Assembly (NCBI GenBank): GCA_963830545.1
Contig: CAWHMK010000001.1
Coordinates: 1,488,001 to 1,552,000, forward strand
Direction of reading: 5' to 3'
DNA: 64,000 nucleotides
Origin: DATGJX01 sp963830545
Lineage (GTDB): Bacteria; Vulcanimicrobiota; Vulcanimicrobiia; Vulcanimicrobiales; Vulcanimicrobiaceae
The translations under genes were made by a program, and so were the position numbers. Below the pieces are notes generated by a model. The model worked only from the letters and a program-made list of their open reading frames with translations, did no database searches and was not told the DNA's origin. Below, piece after piece: positions 46,956 to 55,910 of the stretch. How positions within the stretch are numbered: position 1 is the stretch's first letter; the number at the start of each line of letters is the position of its first letter.

Positions 46956-47751
46956 AGTCGAGACTATCGTGCGAGGGCTTCGCCCCGCGCTGGTCGGTAA
47001 AACCATTACCGCCGCACACGTGTTTCTAAAGAAGGTGGCCGTCGCGCCGCCGCCGCTCGACTTCGTCCGCGAGGTTACCGGCGAGCGTATCGACAGCGTC
47101 GAACGCCGGGGAAAATACGCGGTTTTCGGCTTAGGGTCCGGCCGGTCGCTCGTCACGAGTTTACGAATGACGGGGCGTCTGGTCGTCCTGGCTGCTCGCG
47201 AGAAAGCGTATCCATACACGCACGTGGAGTTGCGGCTCTCGAGCCGGCGGCGGCTGGCGTTTGCGGATATGCGGCAGTTCGGGCGCATGCGTCTGGTGGA
47301 GCTCGGCCAGTCCTGGGACGCCGGGCTGGGAATAGAGCCGCTTTCCGGGGACTTTACTCCGGACCGCTTTATCGGTATGCTTTCGGGGCGGACAACGCCG
47401 GTCAAGGTTTTTCTCCTTGATCAGCGGCGTATCGCGGGCGTGGGCAACATCTACGCGTGCGAGGCGCTATGGCAAGCGGGGATTCGTCCCGCCACGCCTG
47501 CGAAGCGGCTGAGCAAAGCGGCCGCGACGCGATTGCATCACGCGCTCGTCGACGTCCTCCAGCGCGCCATCGGCATGCGGGGGAGCAGCGTCGACGACTA
47601 CGTCGATGCGCAAGGCCTGAAAGGCGGATTTCAAAACGTGCTTTCAGTCTATGGGCGATCCGGTGCCGGCTGCAGCAAATGCGGCGGCTCAATCGTCCGG
47701 ACCGTCATCGCGCAACGCGGAACCTGGTGGTGCCGCACCTGTCAAAAATAA
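46939..47751 (+). CDS. mutM: formamidopyrimidine-DNA glycosylase
   Basis: 270 aa. Mature N-terminus PELPEVETIVRGL (Pro nucleophile after Met removal, catalytic Glu), Lys in RRGKYAVFGL, helix-two-turn-helix QRRIAGVGNIYACEALW, and a C-terminal zinc finger CSKCGG...WWCRTCQ. It excises 8-oxoguanine and formamidopyrimidines. Confidence 0.96.
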   Translation: MPELPEVETIVRGLRPALVGKTITAAHVFLKKVAVAPPPLDFVREVTGERIDSVERRGKYAVFGLGSGRSLVTSLRMTGRLVVLAAREKAYPYTHVELRLSSRRRLAFADMRQFGRMRLVELGQSWDAGLGIEPLSGDFTPDRFIGMLSGRTTPVKVFLLDQRRIAGVGNIYACEALWQAGIRPATPAKRLSKAAATRLHHALVDVLQRAIGMRGSSVDDYVDAQGLKGGFQNVLSVYGRSGAGCSKCGGSIVRTVIAQRGTWWCRTCQK

Positions 47752-47819
47752 ACATCGCCGTAACGTAAAAATATTTCGAAAGGACATTTTACAACATCTC
47801 TACGACTGACATCGCTCCC

Positions 47820-48963
47820 GTGCAACACGAAGAAGAGGATCAACTCGCACTGGAGCAGCGCCTCTACGAAGAATCGCTCAAGGTCCTCGACGAGGGACAA
47901 GTCCTAAACGGTATCATCGTCGCCAAATACCAGGACGAACTGCTGGTAGACATCGGCGGAAAGTCCGAAGGCATTTTACCTTTCCGCGAACTCTCGCTGG
48001 CCATCGAGCCCAAAGAACTCAAAGTGGGCGATACGCTGGAAGTCATGATCCATCGCATCGACGATCAGGACGGCTCGCTGTTTCTCTCCGAACGCCGCGC
48101 GCGCGCGCTCAAGACGTGGGAGAAAGTCATCGAAGCGCACGATCACGATGAAGTGATCGAAGCGACGGTGACGCAAGTGGTGAAAGGCGGCGTTCTCGTC
48201 GACCTGGGCATGCGCGGCTTCGTGCCGGCGTCCCAAATCCGCCGTCAACCGGTCGGCAATCTCGACGAACTGGTCGGCCGGAAGACTTCGGCTCAAAGTC
48301 ATCGATCTCGATCACAAGCGTCATCGCGTCGTGCTCTCGCAGCGTTTGGTTCTGGAAGAAGAACTCAACGCGAAGAAGCAGGAGCTGCTCGGCACGCTCG
48401 AGGTTGGTCAAATTCGCGAAGGCGTCGTCGTGCGCTTGGCGGAGTTCGGCGCGTTCGTCGATCTCGGCGGCATCGACGGCCTCATTCACAACAGCGAATT
48501 GAGCTATGCGCGGATCAAGCACCCGTCCGAGGTCGTGAAGATTGGCGACGTCGTGAACGTCGAAATCATGAAGTTCGACGCGGAGGCGAAGAAAGTCAGC
48601 CTGTCGCTCAAGCACACGCTGCCCGATCCGTGGGACGAGCACGCGGACAAACTGTACGAAACGAACAAACTGAGCGCGCAGATCGTCAAAGTCACGCCGA
48701 ATTACCTGCTGGTGGAAATCGTTCCGGGCGTGCTGGCGATGGTGCCGAAGGGCGAGTTCGATCCGGGCGCGCAGTTCAGCCCCGGCCAGGAAGTGGAAGT
48801 CACGCTGCTCACCATCAATCATGCGACTCGCCGCATCACCGCATCGATTCAGCACGTCGCCGACGTACCGCCCGAGGAAATCGAGAAGTACGCGATCGAT
48901 GAAGAGGTCGGAGTGCCGGTCGCGGTGCCGGTCGGAGCACCGGTCGAGCGCCCCGCCGAGTAA
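47820..48963 (+). CDS. rpsA: ribosomal protein S1 (frameshift near 48285)
   Basis: About 380 aa with four S1 domains: LNGIIVAKYQDELLVDIGGK, IEATVTQVVKGGVLVDLGMRG, REGVVVRLAEFGAFVDLGGIDG, SAQIVKVTPNYLLVEIVPGV. AGACT at 48283-48287 breaks the frame between domains 2 and 3; AGCT gives LVGRKLRLKVIDLDHKRHRV. Listed from GTG 47820, but the reading is open upstream to ATC 47796 (I/M-STTDIAPVQHEEE) eleven bases after AGGA, which looks like the natural N-terminus. S1 helps mRNA bind the 30S subunit. The four-domain form is typical outside Proteobacteria. Confidence 0.92.
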
Positions 48964-48982
48964 CCGCCCGCCGGGCAACAGT

Positions 48983-49018
48983 AAAGGGAGCCGTCGTTCG
49001 CGAACGATGGCTCTCTTT
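48983..49018 (+). terminator. Rho-independent-type hairpin after rpsA
   Basis: A near-perfect inverted repeat of about 36 bases (AAAGGGAGCC ... GGCTCTCTTT with the centre TCGTTCGCGAACGA) followed by TTGATTTT. It begins 20 bases after the rpsA stop. The ATG at 49007 lies inside it, one reason for placing the coaE start at 49025. Confidence 0.75.
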
Positions 49019-49024
49019 GATTTT

Positions 49025-49612
49025 ATGCGAGTAGGACTTACAGGCGGTATCGGGTCCGGAAAAAGTGAAGTCGCGCGTATCTTCGAGTCACTCGGCGCGT
49101 ATATCGTCGACACGGACACGCTTGCCCGGCAGGCGGTAGCGCCGGGAAGCGACGGCTTGCGGCAAATTGCGCGCGCCTGGCCTGCCGTCGTGCGCGACGA
49201 CTGCTTGGACCGCGCCGCGCTGGCGGAGATCGTCTTTCGCGATCCGTCCGCGCGCGAACGGCTGAATGCCATCGTGCACCCGCACGTGCGCCGCCTCGCG
49301 GACGAAGCGGATCGCTATGCCCGGCAGGGGCAGCTCATCGTTCACGTGGTGCCGCTGCTTTTCGAGGCCGATTACGACGAACGCGTCGACGCAAGCGTTG
49401 TGGTGCTCGCGCCGGAAACGGAGCGCATTCGCCGCATCGTCAATCGGGATCGGCTTACCGAGGAACAAGTCCGCTCGCGCATCGCATCGCAAATCGATCC
49501 GCAGGAAGCGCGCACCCGCGCGGATTACGCGATCGAAAACGACGGAGATCTCACGCAGTTGCGCGCGCAAACCCAAGCGGTGTACGAAGCGCTGACCCAT
49601 CAGTGCGTGTAA
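49025..49612 (+). CDS. coaE: dephospho-CoA kinase
   Basis: 195 aa from ATG 49025. P-loop MRVGLTGGIGSGKSEVAR, DTDTLARQAV, a CoA-binding lid region (VHVVPLLFEADYDERVD) and RDRLTEEQVRSRI. Catalyses the last step of coenzyme A synthesis. No clear Shine-Dalgarno precedes the start, since the space is taken by the hairpin. Confidence 0.93.
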   Translation: MRVGLTGGIGSGKSEVARIFESLGAYIVDTDTLARQAVAPGSDGLRQIARAWPAVVRDDCLDRAALAEIVFRDPSARERLNAIVHPHVRRLADEADRYARQGQLIVHVVPLLFEADYDERVDASVVVLAPETERIRRIVNRDRLTEEQVRSRIASQIDPQEARTRADYAIENDGDLTQLRAQTQAVYEALTHQCV

Positions 49613-49639
49613 ATCACGATCCGAAAGGAGTTCGAGACC

Positions 49640-50029
49640 ATGCATTATGCGTTTAGCCTCGTCTGTACGGCGGCATTCCTGTTTGCACCGCTTCAAGCGC
49701 AAGCGCTCACGTCGAACAAAACGGTGAGCTACCGCACGACCTATCATCAAAGCAGTCCGATCGCCTCGGCGGGCGAGTACGCCGGCCGCATGACGCTGCA
49801 CTTTTCGAGCAGCGGTATCGTCAACGGCACCTATCGTGACGAGTCCGGCACGACGCATCAGGTCAGCGGCGGGCTCACCGGAGATAATCTGTGGCTTTCG
49901 TTCGGAATGCGCGGGCGGCATCAGTTCACCGGTCTGGTGCACGACGATGGTACGATTACCGGGACGCTGTCGAACTGGCGCGGTCCGCGAACGTACGAAT
50001 TCACGGCGGTTCCGTCTACCGGACCTTAA
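49640..50029 (+). CDS. small exported protein of unknown function
   Basis: 129 aa behind a good ribosome site (AAAGGAG). Signal peptide (FSLVCTAAFLFAPLQAQA), then a beta-rich body with turns such as GRMTLHFSSSGIVNGTYRDESG and GLVHDDGTITGTLSNWRG, a layout seen in small periplasmic or surface beta-barrels. Not recognised. Confidence 0.6.
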   Translation: MHYAFSLVCTAAFLFAPLQAQALTSNKTVSYRTTYHQSSPIASAGEYAGRMTLHFSSSGIVNGTYRDESGTTHQVSGGLTGDNLWLSFGMRGRHQFTGLVHDDGTITGTLSNWRGPRTYEFTAVPSTGP

Positions 50030-51021
50030 ACGGCGGCGTCACGCACGACGCCGGCGTGCATGTCGTTCCAAGCTTGCGTGAGTGAAGCCGCGAGCGTTAC
50101 AAGATCGTGCGTTCCGTTCGGCTCCACGTACAGCGAAACCGGCACGTCCTGCGAAGCGAGATATTTTGCGGATGCGACGGGATACGACGAAGGAACGACC
50201 GTGTCGTCCGCGCCGGTCACGACGTAAAACCGGGTTCTGCCCAGCGTGCCGGAAACGGCGCGAGCTTCGTGGCCGAGCAAAGCGCCGGAGATGCAAAGGA
50301 CCGCGGACCAGAGATCGTGGCGGCTCATCGCTATTTCAAATGCCGCGAACGCGCCCATCGAATATCCCGCCAAATAACATCGCCGCCGATCGACCGCGAG
50401 CCGGCTCGTCGCCGCCCCGATAGCGTCGTCGACGTCGCTGCGCGCTATGCCCTCGAAATCGTAGATACCGCGACCGAACGGCGCGACGACGTACGATTTG
50501 GTCGATTCGGCCAGCTGCTGCAGCAGCGGATTTGCGAGCAGTTCCGTTTCCGTTTCGCCGTGTCCGTGCAGCATGAAGACGAGCGGCGCCGGCAACCGGA
50601 TCGCTGCAGGCGCGTACACCGCTACCGGTTGGAATGTGTCGTCGGCCGAGGAACGCAGGAAAAACGGCTGCATTCCGGCGGCGGGTTTGAATGGCGTGAT
50701 TTTGTGCAGCACGAGCTGATTCGCGAGGTCGACGTCGGCGACGGCGACGTTCCGGTACATCGCTCGAAATTCGTCGAGCGAGTAACCCCCCGGAGGCTGC
50801 GGAACGCTCAGCGCCTGCAAATCGTCGTTGAGGCGCTCCGCGTAATCATAGAGTTGACCTTGGCCGGTGAGCGTGCCGACTGCGGGAATCGCCTTCAGGT
50901 ACCGGTTCAGCGCATCGGTGACGCGGGAGTTGAGATCGTCCGCACCTGCGAGCGTGAGTGCGGCGCTCGCGCTCGCGAGCCGAAGCAGAAAACGCGCGCG
51001 CGAGCAGACTTCCGCTCTCAT
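50026..51021 (-). CDS. alpha/beta hydrolase (esterase/PHB-depolymerase-like), exported
   Basis: About 331 aa from ATG 51021, just downstream of the D-aminoacylase stop. N-terminal signal-like stretch (FLLRLASASAALTLAGA). Hydrolase core: LVFMLHGHGETETE (oxyanion region), nucleophile Ser in CYLAGYSMGAFAAFE (GxSxG), Asp in TGADDTVVPSS, His in PNGTHDLV. Probably a carboxylesterase; substrate unknown. Confidence 0.8.
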   Translation of the reverse strand: MRAEVCSRARFLLRLASASAALTLAGADDLNSRVTDALNRYLKAIPAVGTLTGQGQLYDYAERLNDDLQALSVPQPPGGYSLDEFRAMYRNVAVADVDLANQLVLHKITPFKPAAGMQPFFLRSSADDTFQPVAVYAPAAIRLPAPLVFMLHGHGETETELLANPLLQQLAESTKSYVVAPFGRGIYDFEGIARSDVDDAIGAATSRLAVDRRRCYLAGYSMGAFAAFEIAMSRHDLWSAVLCISGALLGHEARAVSGTLGRTRFYVVTGADDTVVPSSYPVASAKYLASQDVPVSLYVEPNGTHDLVTLAASLTQAWNDMHAGVVRDAAV

Positions 51022-51025
51022 ACCT

Positions 51026-52600
51026 TCAGCTTCGCAAGACGCGTCCCGGGCGCTCGTTCGTGAACGCGCCGTCATGAAGCACCGGCCGGCCGTTTACGAA
51101 CACGTGATCGATTCCGGAGGGCAGGCGGTACGGCGCTTCATACGTCGCTTCGTCGCGGATTGCATTTGCATCGAAGACCACCAGGTCGGCGTAATTTCCG
51201 GTTGCGATGCTGCCGCGATCGCGCAGGCCGAAGATGCTTGCCGGCAGCGAGGTCATGCGGCGCACCGCTTCCACCACGTCCAACGTTCGACGGCCTCGGA
51301 CGTAACGCCCGAACACGCGCGGAAACGTTCCGAACGCGCGCGGATGCGGGACGCCGCGGGCGGTTGGCCCGTCGAGCGCTCGAATGGAAGCGTCGCTGCC
51401 GATGCAGCAGAAGTCCGCGGAAAGCACGGTCGCAACATCATCTTCGCACATCTTGAAGAACACTGCACCGGCTTCCAAGCGCTCTTCCCGAAGCAGGCGG
51501 ATGGCCGCCGTCGCAGGAGACAGCCGCCACGCGCGCGCGATTTCGTCGATCCGCATGCCGGCGAAACGTGCGTTTTTTTCGCTCGCAACTTCGGTTACGA
51601 GTATGTCGCGCCAATCATTGCGGTGATGTAATTGCAGATGCAGCGCGATCGCTGCGGCACTTTCCGGATCGCTCAGACGCTCGAGCGTCGCATCGATACC
51701 GCCGTAACGCGCTTGCGCGGGCAGGATTGTCGCCAGTTCGGTCCAGCTGGCAACGTACGGATAGACGTCGCAATATGCGCCGGCGCCGCTGCTGCGCGCG
51801 GCATCGATTAATTCGAGCGTGCGCTGCACCTTTCCCCAATTCTCTTTGCCGGAGGCTTTGTGATGCGAGCAGTGCACGAGGACGTCCGCGCGGCGTCCGA
51901 TCTCCAGCGCTTCTTCGACGGCCGCTATCAGGTCGTCGCCTTCACTGCGCAGGTGCGAGACGTAGCGCGGCGCCTTCGCCTCGCGTGCTGCGCTCGCCAT
52001 CGCCGCGAGCTCGGCCGTATCCGCGTACATCGACGGCGGATAAATCAGACCGCTCGACACGCCGAGCGCGCCCTGCTCGCAGGCCTCGCGAATTGCACGC
52101 GCCTGCATGGAAATTTCGTCCGGTTCCAAGTGCCGTTCCGAGTCGCCGGCAACGGCTTGGCGCGTCGTTCCCAGACCCACGAGCGTAGCGACGTTCAGTG
52201 CGACACCGCTGCGTTCCACGAGTGCGAAAAACTCGTCGAGCGAGCTCCACGTCACGTCGAATCCCACGCGCGCCGCGCTACGCAAAACGCGCTCCAATCC
52301 CGGACCGTGGAGCGGCGCCACCGACATTCCGCAGTTGCCGCCGATTTCCGTCGTCACGCCTTGCGCAATTTTTCCATCGCAGCGCGGAAGCGCGAGCCAT
52401 AATTCGTCGCTATGGGAATGTGCATCGATGAATCCCGGCGCAAGCGTTTTGCCGGTGCAGTCGATGCGTGCTTGCGCGTCGCGTTCGCGCAAATTGCCGA
52501 TGAGCGCGATGCGATCGTGTACGATGCCGACATCCGCGGTATAAGCAGAATGACCCATGCCGTCGATAATTGCGGCGTTTTCGAGCACCGTCGAGATCAA
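51026..52600 (-). CDS. N-acyl-D-amino-acid deacylase (D-aminoacylase) family amidohydrolase
   Basis: 524 aa. Amidohydrolase metal site LAPGFIDAHSHSDELWL; EIGGNCGMSVAPLHG, GALGVSSGLIYPPSMYA, VHCSHHKASGKENWGK, FCCIGSDASI and C-terminal GSIATGNYADLVVFDANAIRDEATY are typical of D-aminoacylases. It releases D-amino acids from N-acyl forms, useful in peptidoglycan or D-amino-acid salvage. No signal peptide. Confidence 0.9.
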   Translation of the reverse strand: MISTVLENAAIIDGMGHSAYTADVGIVHDRIALIGNLRERDAQARIDCTGKTLAPGFIDAHSHSDELWLALPRCDGKIAQGVTTEIGGNCGMSVAPLHGPGLERVLRSAARVGFDVTWSSLDEFFALVERSGVALNVATLVGLGTTRQAVAGDSERHLEPDEISMQARAIREACEQGALGVSSGLIYPPSMYADTAELAAMASAAREAKAPRYVSHLRSEGDDLIAAVEEALEIGRRADVLVHCSHHKASGKENWGKVQRTLELIDAARSSGAGAYCDVYPYVASWTELATILPAQARYGGIDATLERLSDPESAAAIALHLQLHHRNDWRDILVTEVASEKNARFAGMRIDEIARAWRLSPATAAIRLLREERLEAGAVFFKMCEDDVATVLSADFCCIGSDASIRALDGPTARGVPHPRAFGTFPRVFGRYVRGRRTLDVVEAVRRMTSLPASIFGLRDRGSIATGNYADLVVFDANAIRDEATYEAPYRLPSGIDHVFVNGRPVLHDGAFTNERPGRVLRS

Positions 52601-52625
52601 AAGCTATAGTCCTGTCTGCTGCGTC

Positions 52626-52650
52626 GTTTAACAAGCGGTCGAGTGGGTAT
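52626..52650 (+). promoter_or_regulatory. SigB/SigF-type general-stress promoter before the KGG genes
   Basis: GTTT at 52626-52629 and GGGTAT at 52645-52650 with a 15-base spacer, the consensus arrangement for SigB/SigF-group promoters (GTTT-N14-15-GGGTAT). It lies 40 bases upstream of the first KGG start. KGG proteins such as Bacillus GsiB are classical SigB targets, so sequence and gene content agree. No sigma or anti-sigma gene is in the window. Confidence 0.6.
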
Positions 52651-52690
52651 TTAGTCCGTGACATTTCTCACTTCGAGGTGTGAAACCAGC

Positions 52691-52909
52691 ATGGCAGTTC
52701 AAGAAAATTCGCAAGGGCCCGGCGGGGGCATGACCGTCCGCGAAGCAGGCAAGCGTGGCGGCGAGCGCGTGAAGGCTAAATACGGCACCGAATTCTACGA
52801 GGCGATCGGCCGCAAAGGCGGAGAAGCCACCAAGGAAAAGTACGGTCCGTCGTTCTACGAAGTCATTGGCCAAAAGGGTGGTCAAAAACTCAAGCGCAAG
52901 ACGTCTTAA
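52691..52909 (+). CDS. KGG-repeat stress protein (GsiB/con-10 type), copy 1
   Basis: 72 aa, hydrophilic, with repeated units: REAGKRGGERVKAKYGTEFY, EAIGRKGGEATKEKYGPSFY, EVIGQKGGQKLKRKTS. Each unit contains the KGG or RGG core and a YG-x-x-FY end. Such intrinsically disordered glucose-starvation/conidiation-type proteins accumulate under stress and may protect macromolecules. Start ATG 52691 with GAGGTG upstream. The next gene, 29 bases on, is a longer paralogue. Confidence 0.9.
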   Translation: MAVQENSQGPGGGMTVREAGKRGGERVKAKYGTEFYEAIGRKGGEATKEKYGPSFYEVIGQKGGQKLKRKTS

Positions 52910-52938
52910 CCCTTTTTCTTTTCCACCGGGGTCTACTA

Positions 52939-53424
52939 ATGGCAAAACCCACCAAAGGCGAGCCGGACGACAAGCAGCCGGGTGGCGAAATGTCCGTGCG
53001 TGAAGCCGGCAAAAAAGGCGGCAACACAGTACGGGACCGATACGGTTCCGGCTTTTACGAGGAGATAGGCCGCAAGGGAGGGCAGGCGACACGCCAGCGG
53101 CATGGGGTGGAGTTCTACGAGTCCATTGGCCAAAAAGGCGGCAAGGTCGTCAAGGAAAAATACGGTCCCGATTTTTACGAAGAGATCGGGCACAAGGGCG
53201 GTCAGAAGGTCAAGAAGCTGATTGCCGAGGCGAAGAAACAGTTGGGAAACGCCGAGCCGGAAGAGGGCGAAAAAAAGTCAGCTCCGTTCCGCCGCCCGCA
53301 GGCGCCCGATCGCAGAAGACGGGCGGCTTCACGCGCAACGCGGGAGGCCGGCACAGTTCGGTCAGGCTGCAAGGTCATCACTCGTCCGTTGCGAGTCGTC
53401 CACAGTAGGCCGTCGGCCATGTAG
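52939..53424 (+). CDS. KGG-repeat stress protein, copy 2 (C-terminus uncertain)
   Basis: Four repeat units (REAGKKGGNTVRDRYGSGFY, IGRKGGQATRQRHGVEFY, IGQKGGKVVKEKYGPDFY, IGHKGGQKVKKLIAE), then a charged helix (AKKQLGNAEPEEGEKK). After about 53285 the reading turns Arg-rich and is antisense to the convergent lipoprotein gene, so the true end is probably earlier; an A7 run at 53274-53280 is a likely slip site. Part of the same stress transcript as copy 1. Confidence 0.8.
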   Translation: MAKPTKGEPDDKQPGGEMSVREAGKKGGNTVRDRYGSGFYEEIGRKGGQATRQRHGVEFYESIGQKGGKVVKEKYGPDFYEEIGHKGGQKVKKLIAEAKKQLGNAEPEEGEKKSAPFRRPQAPDRRRRAASRATREAGTVRSGCKVITRPLRVVHSRPSAM

Positions 53425-53797
53425 GCGATGGGGGCGCACGGACGGCTGGTGGCATCCAATCCACCGACAGCAATATGAAATCCCTCACGCGGCCACTGCG
53501 ATAGCAGCAACGCATCGCCTTCGCTTTTGTATTCGATGGCGATCCCGGGCGCGCGCTTGCGCTCGTCGTCGCTCAACGGCGGAATGACCGCGACGCGCAT
53601 GAATTCGGACGCCGGAATGAACGGCGCGAAATTCACGTGACGAACGGCCTGGGAAAGCGGCATCGTTACGCCGCGCGAATAGATGAGTAGAGTACTGCGG
53701 GCTTCGCCGTTTTGGCCGCGCCGCGATCGCTGCTATTGCCGGCACACGCGCAGCAGAGTGCGAGCACGGCATATATGGCCGCAGTCGAAATTTTCAT
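53202..53797 (-). CDS. lipoprotein-like protein of unknown function (frameshift near 53692)
   Basis: ATG 53797 overlaps the lptC stop (ATGA). A lipoprotein signal (ISTAAIYAVLALCCAC) is in one frame; restoring AGCT around 53691-53693 gives KPAVALLIYSRGVTMPLSQA and continues into RHVNFAPFIPASEFMRVAVIPPL and IAVGGLDATSRPCAPIAYM. The natural end is probably near 53290, since the last 25 residues as read are antisense to the KGG gene. Linked to lptC and lnt, so an envelope role is likely; family not recognised. Confidence 0.5.
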
Positions 53798-54354
53798 TGC
53801 CCCGGAGCTTCGACGCTGCCCGTAATTTTTCCGAGGCGAATTTGGTTCGTATTGAAATCGACCGAGATCGTCGCGACTTTGAGCGTTTGACCGCCGGTGC
53901 GAAAAAGGCTCGGGTGCGTTAGCTCGAGCATCTTCGTGGCGTTGACCCACTGCACGAGATCCGTATCGAACGATTTGCTGATGCCGTCGCGCGGATGCAA
54001 CGCTCGCACGTAAACGTCGCCGGTCGCAGTGAAGTCGAACGTTTGCGTGTTGAGCGATACGTGCTGCGCCGCAATGCTCAAATACGGTTTGCCTTTCTTG
54101 TAAAGAATGCCGTTCTTCACGCCGTCCAGCGTTGCCAAAACGCCGTCCGGCGACATCTGCGCGTTCGTGTAGTCGAAGGTCCAGGACCTCGTGCTGATGC
54201 GATTACCCGTAACGCGGCCGCCGCGCAGCGTGATCGGTTGCGCGCCCGGCGTCGGCGGGGGATTGCGTCCGGCCAGCAGGATGCCGGCGACGATCCAAAT
54301 CAGAAATACGGCGCTTGCGATCCATGCGACGCGCTTCCAATTCCACTTACGCAC
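53794..54354 (-). CDS. lptC: LPS export periplasmic protein LptC
   Basis: About 186 aa from GTG 54354, overlapping the lnt stop by eight bases. One N-terminal TM anchor (VAWIASAVFLIWIVAGILLA), then a beta-jellyroll (LRGGRVTGNRISTRSWTFDY, MSPDGVLATLDGVKNGILYKKGK, ATGDVYVRALHPRDG) characteristic of LptC. It receives lipopolysaccharide from LptFG and passes it to the periplasmic bridge. Confidence 0.75.
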   Translation of the reverse strand: MRKWNWKRVAWIASAVFLIWIVAGILLAGRNPPPTPGAQPITLRGGRVTGNRISTRSWTFDYTNAQMSPDGVLATLDGVKNGILYKKGKPYLSIAAQHVSLNTQTFDFTATGDVYVRALHPRDGISKSFDTDLVQWVNATKMLELTHPSLFRTGGQTLKVATISVDFNTNQIRLGKITGSVEAPGQ

Positions 54355-55873
54355 GGCGCACGGCAACTCCGGCGAGAAGTACCAGCGCGTAGAGCGCCGC
54401 GAGCGCGTAGATCACCGGGTTCGGACCGATGCGATCGAACGGCGATCCCGGCGGAACGCCCACGTTTCCGACCACGACGGCAATCTTGTCGAGCCCTGTC
54501 GATTCCGTCCACTCTCCGCGCGGCGAAATAATTCCGCTTATGCCGGTGGAGGCCGATTGCACTACCCACTCCCCCGATTCAATCGCGCGCATCTGCGCGA
54601 TTTGCGCATGCTGATACGTGCCCGAACTTTTCCCGAACCATGCGTCGTCCGTGGGAATGACAAGGAATTGCGCTCCCGCAGCAATTTGCGCGTGCACCAG
54701 ATCCGCAAACGCGGATTCCCAGCAGATTAGCGGGGCGAAGCGCATACCGCCCGCCTCGATTACGCTGTTTCGCGTGCCGTGCCCGAAACGGCCAATCAGG
54801 GATGCGTCGGGCAGCCAAGAAAAGAGCGCCGGCGCCAGCAGCGATTCCGCGAACGGCACCAGTTGACGCTTGTCGTAGATGTCGATCAGCGCGCCGTCGG
54901 GTCCGTACGTGTACAGCGCGTTGTATTGTTTGAGCCCCTCGCTGCCCCAATGCCGGTCCAAGCTGCCGACGACGAGCGTCGTGTGCAACGTTCGTGCGAT
55001 CGTCGCGAACTGCGTTCGCAGTTTTGCATTCGTCGACAAGTAATCGTTCAGCATCGCCGACTGTACCGGATTGGGGTTCGAGAGGAAGTAATTCGGCTGG
55101 TCGTTCAAATCGGTCGTGATGACCGTTTCAGGCCAAACGACGAGTTGCGGATGGACCGGCGCCAACTCTTTGGTCAGCGCGCTGTAACGCGCGACGCTCC
55201 GCGGTAATTCGGTCTCGTTCCACTTTATCGTCTGCGCGATGTTGCCTTGCACCGCAGCGACTCGGAGCGTCGGAACCGCCGTATGGCGCGCAGGCCACGC
55301 ACTGTACGCCGCGCACCAGGCTACGGCAATGGTCAAGACCGCGAGTGCGAGCGCCGGCGCACGGCGACGTGCGATTGCATCGGCAATATAGCCGCCGAGG
55401 AGCATGACGATGAAGGTTACGCCGAACGACCCCACGTACGCGGCGAAAACTGCGAGCGGCGTCGACGTTTGGCTGTAGCCGATTTGCGCGAACGGAACGG
55501 CGGTGACGTCTATCGAGCGCAGCCATTCGAATACCGTGAATGCGGCCGCGCCGGCGATTGGCACGAGCCAGGGCGGCGCAACGGCCGCCGCGAGCTTTGT
55601 GCACAGTGCAGTCAAAGCGAAGGCAAGCGCCTCGATCAGCGCGGGGATCAGGACGACCGCAAATGCAAGCGAGCCGACGTACGAACCTACGGTATACGTG
55701 AACCATGAGAAATTGATGGCAAAAAAAATCGTTCCGGCGAACCAAGCCGTGAAAAATGCGCGTTTCCAGGAGAGGCGTTCCCATGCCCAGAACAGGCCCG
55801 CCGCCCCGAGCGGAGCAAGCCACACCTGCTGCGTCTTCGGGAACGCGAGCGCGAGCGCGACCGCGCCGAGCAT
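54347..55873 (-). CDS. lnt: apolipoprotein N-acyltransferase
   Basis: About 508 aa from ATG 55873 (LGAVALALAFPKTQQVWL). An alternative start at 55954 would overlap the divergent lipoprotein gene. N-terminal TM bundle, then the nitrilase domain with the triad Glu in LVVWPETVITTD, Lys in IYDKRQLVPFAE, Cys in FAPLICWESAFADL. It adds the third acyl chain to lipoproteins, a marker of a diderm envelope; the window encodes several substrates. Confidence 0.92.
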   Translation of the reverse strand: MLGAVALALAFPKTQQVWLAPLGAAGLFWAWERLSWKRAFFTAWFAGTIFFAINFSWFTYTVGSYVGSLAFAVVLIPALIEALAFALTALCTKLAAAVAPPWLVPIAGAAAFTVFEWLRSIDVTAVPFAQIGYSQTSTPLAVFAAYVGSFGVTFIVMLLGGYIADAIARRRAPALALAVLTIAVAWCAAYSAWPARHTAVPTLRVAAVQGNIAQTIKWNETELPRSVARYSALTKELAPVHPQLVVWPETVITTDLNDQPNYFLSNPNPVQSAMLNDYLSTNAKLRTQFATIARTLHTTLVVGSLDRHWGSEGLKQYNALYTYGPDGALIDIYDKRQLVPFAESLLAPALFSWLPDASLIGRFGHGTRNSVIEAGGMRFAPLICWESAFADLVHAQIAAGAQFLVIPTDDAWFGKSSGTYQHAQIAQMRAIESGEWVVQSASTGISGIISPRGEWTESTGLDKIAVVVGNVGVPPGSPFDRIGPNPVIYALAALYALVLLAGVAVRRA

Positions 55874-55910
55874 GGCGACGCCGAGCTCGGCCGTGCGAAC
55901 GGAGGTGCCG

